Shown here: positions 63,810 to 64,000 of the stretch, one piece after another | Layout of the letters: the number at the start of each line of letters is the position of its first letter | Position numbering within the stretch: the first letter of the stretch is position 1 | DNA from: Chrysomallon squamiferum | Taxonomy: Eukaryota > Mollusca > Gastropoda > Neomphalida > Peltospiridae | Assembly: GCA_012295275.1 (NCBI GenBank) | Contig: CM022668.1 | Location: 2,193,989 to 2,257,988, forward strand | Reading direction: 5' to 3' | DNA length: 64,000 bases | Position numbers and translations under genes: made by a program | Notes under the pieces: generated by a model | Told to the model about the DNA's origin: nothing | The model's database searches: none | The model's input: only the letters and a program-made list of their open reading frames with translations

Positions 63810-64000
63810 TCTTCTTAAATCCTCCACAACAAAATTTGATTGGCACTTCAAAAAGAGAAATTCAGGAAAGTTTTCACTTCCATAGTTTAAAAAAAACTAA
63901 ACTTCACAGTCTACATGCATCAATGACAGTCTAAGTAGAAATCCATGTAGAAACAATCAGCAGATTTCTGATACAAATCAACGAGGACTGGAATTTCCTC

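Overview
The window is animal nuclear DNA. It is AT-rich, its genes have many short exons with GT/AG introns, and a large share of the non-coding sequence is tandem repeat. Gene content (SLC35F5, a MEKK2/3-type MAP3K, a DUF4470 protein, a SAM methyltransferase and a Penelope-like retroelement), together with recurrent TTATCTCCCTT/AAGGGAGATAA motifs, suggests an invertebrate, most likely a mollusc. That taxonomic call is an inference. One N at 52566 lies inside a large repeat array, so assembly quality in the arrays is uncertain.

Every gene I can support is on the minus strand. From left to right: (1) the 5' part of a DUF4470-domain protein gene (255-2752, continuing off the left edge), with a CRE/E-box composite upstream; (2) a decayed Penelope-like element (about 3560-6200) with RT and GIY-YIG remnants; (3) a 29-bp minisatellite and an orphan exon-like block (8106-8345); (4) a three-exon, membrane-anchored SAM methyltransferase (9090-11775) whose motif-I exon is damaged; (5) a complete 12-exon SLC35F5 gene (18287-28967, 456 aa); (6) about 12 kb of AT-rich sequence without a recognisable gene; (7) a complete 15-exon MAP3K2/3 gene (40951-63750, 605 aa, PB1 plus kinase), whose introns hold a 4.6-kb minisatellite array. 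Exon boundaries of the two complete genes and of the first four DUF4470 exons were placed by reading splice sites on the minus strand, and the codon phase is consistent across every junction. The methyltransferase fits only if its damaged middle exon is corrected.

The most unusual signal is repeated across unrelated genes. Intronic minisatellites and local tandem duplications start at exon-intron junctions and carry the splice site plus a few to about 29 bases of the adjacent exon. This is seen at the MAP3K PB1 exon (about 20 copies of an acceptor), the MAP3K kinase exon (three extra donors), SLC35F5 exons 1, 6, 7, 8 and 9, the methyltransferase middle exon and the orphan exon. In the methyltransferase, both coding lesions are patches that match the neighbouring minisatellite. 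These arrays create decoy splice sites and look like a recurrent, junction-seeded amplification process.

The genes do not form a functional cluster: a Golgi/endomembrane-type transporter, a stress/growth kinase and a methyltransferase are simply neighbours.
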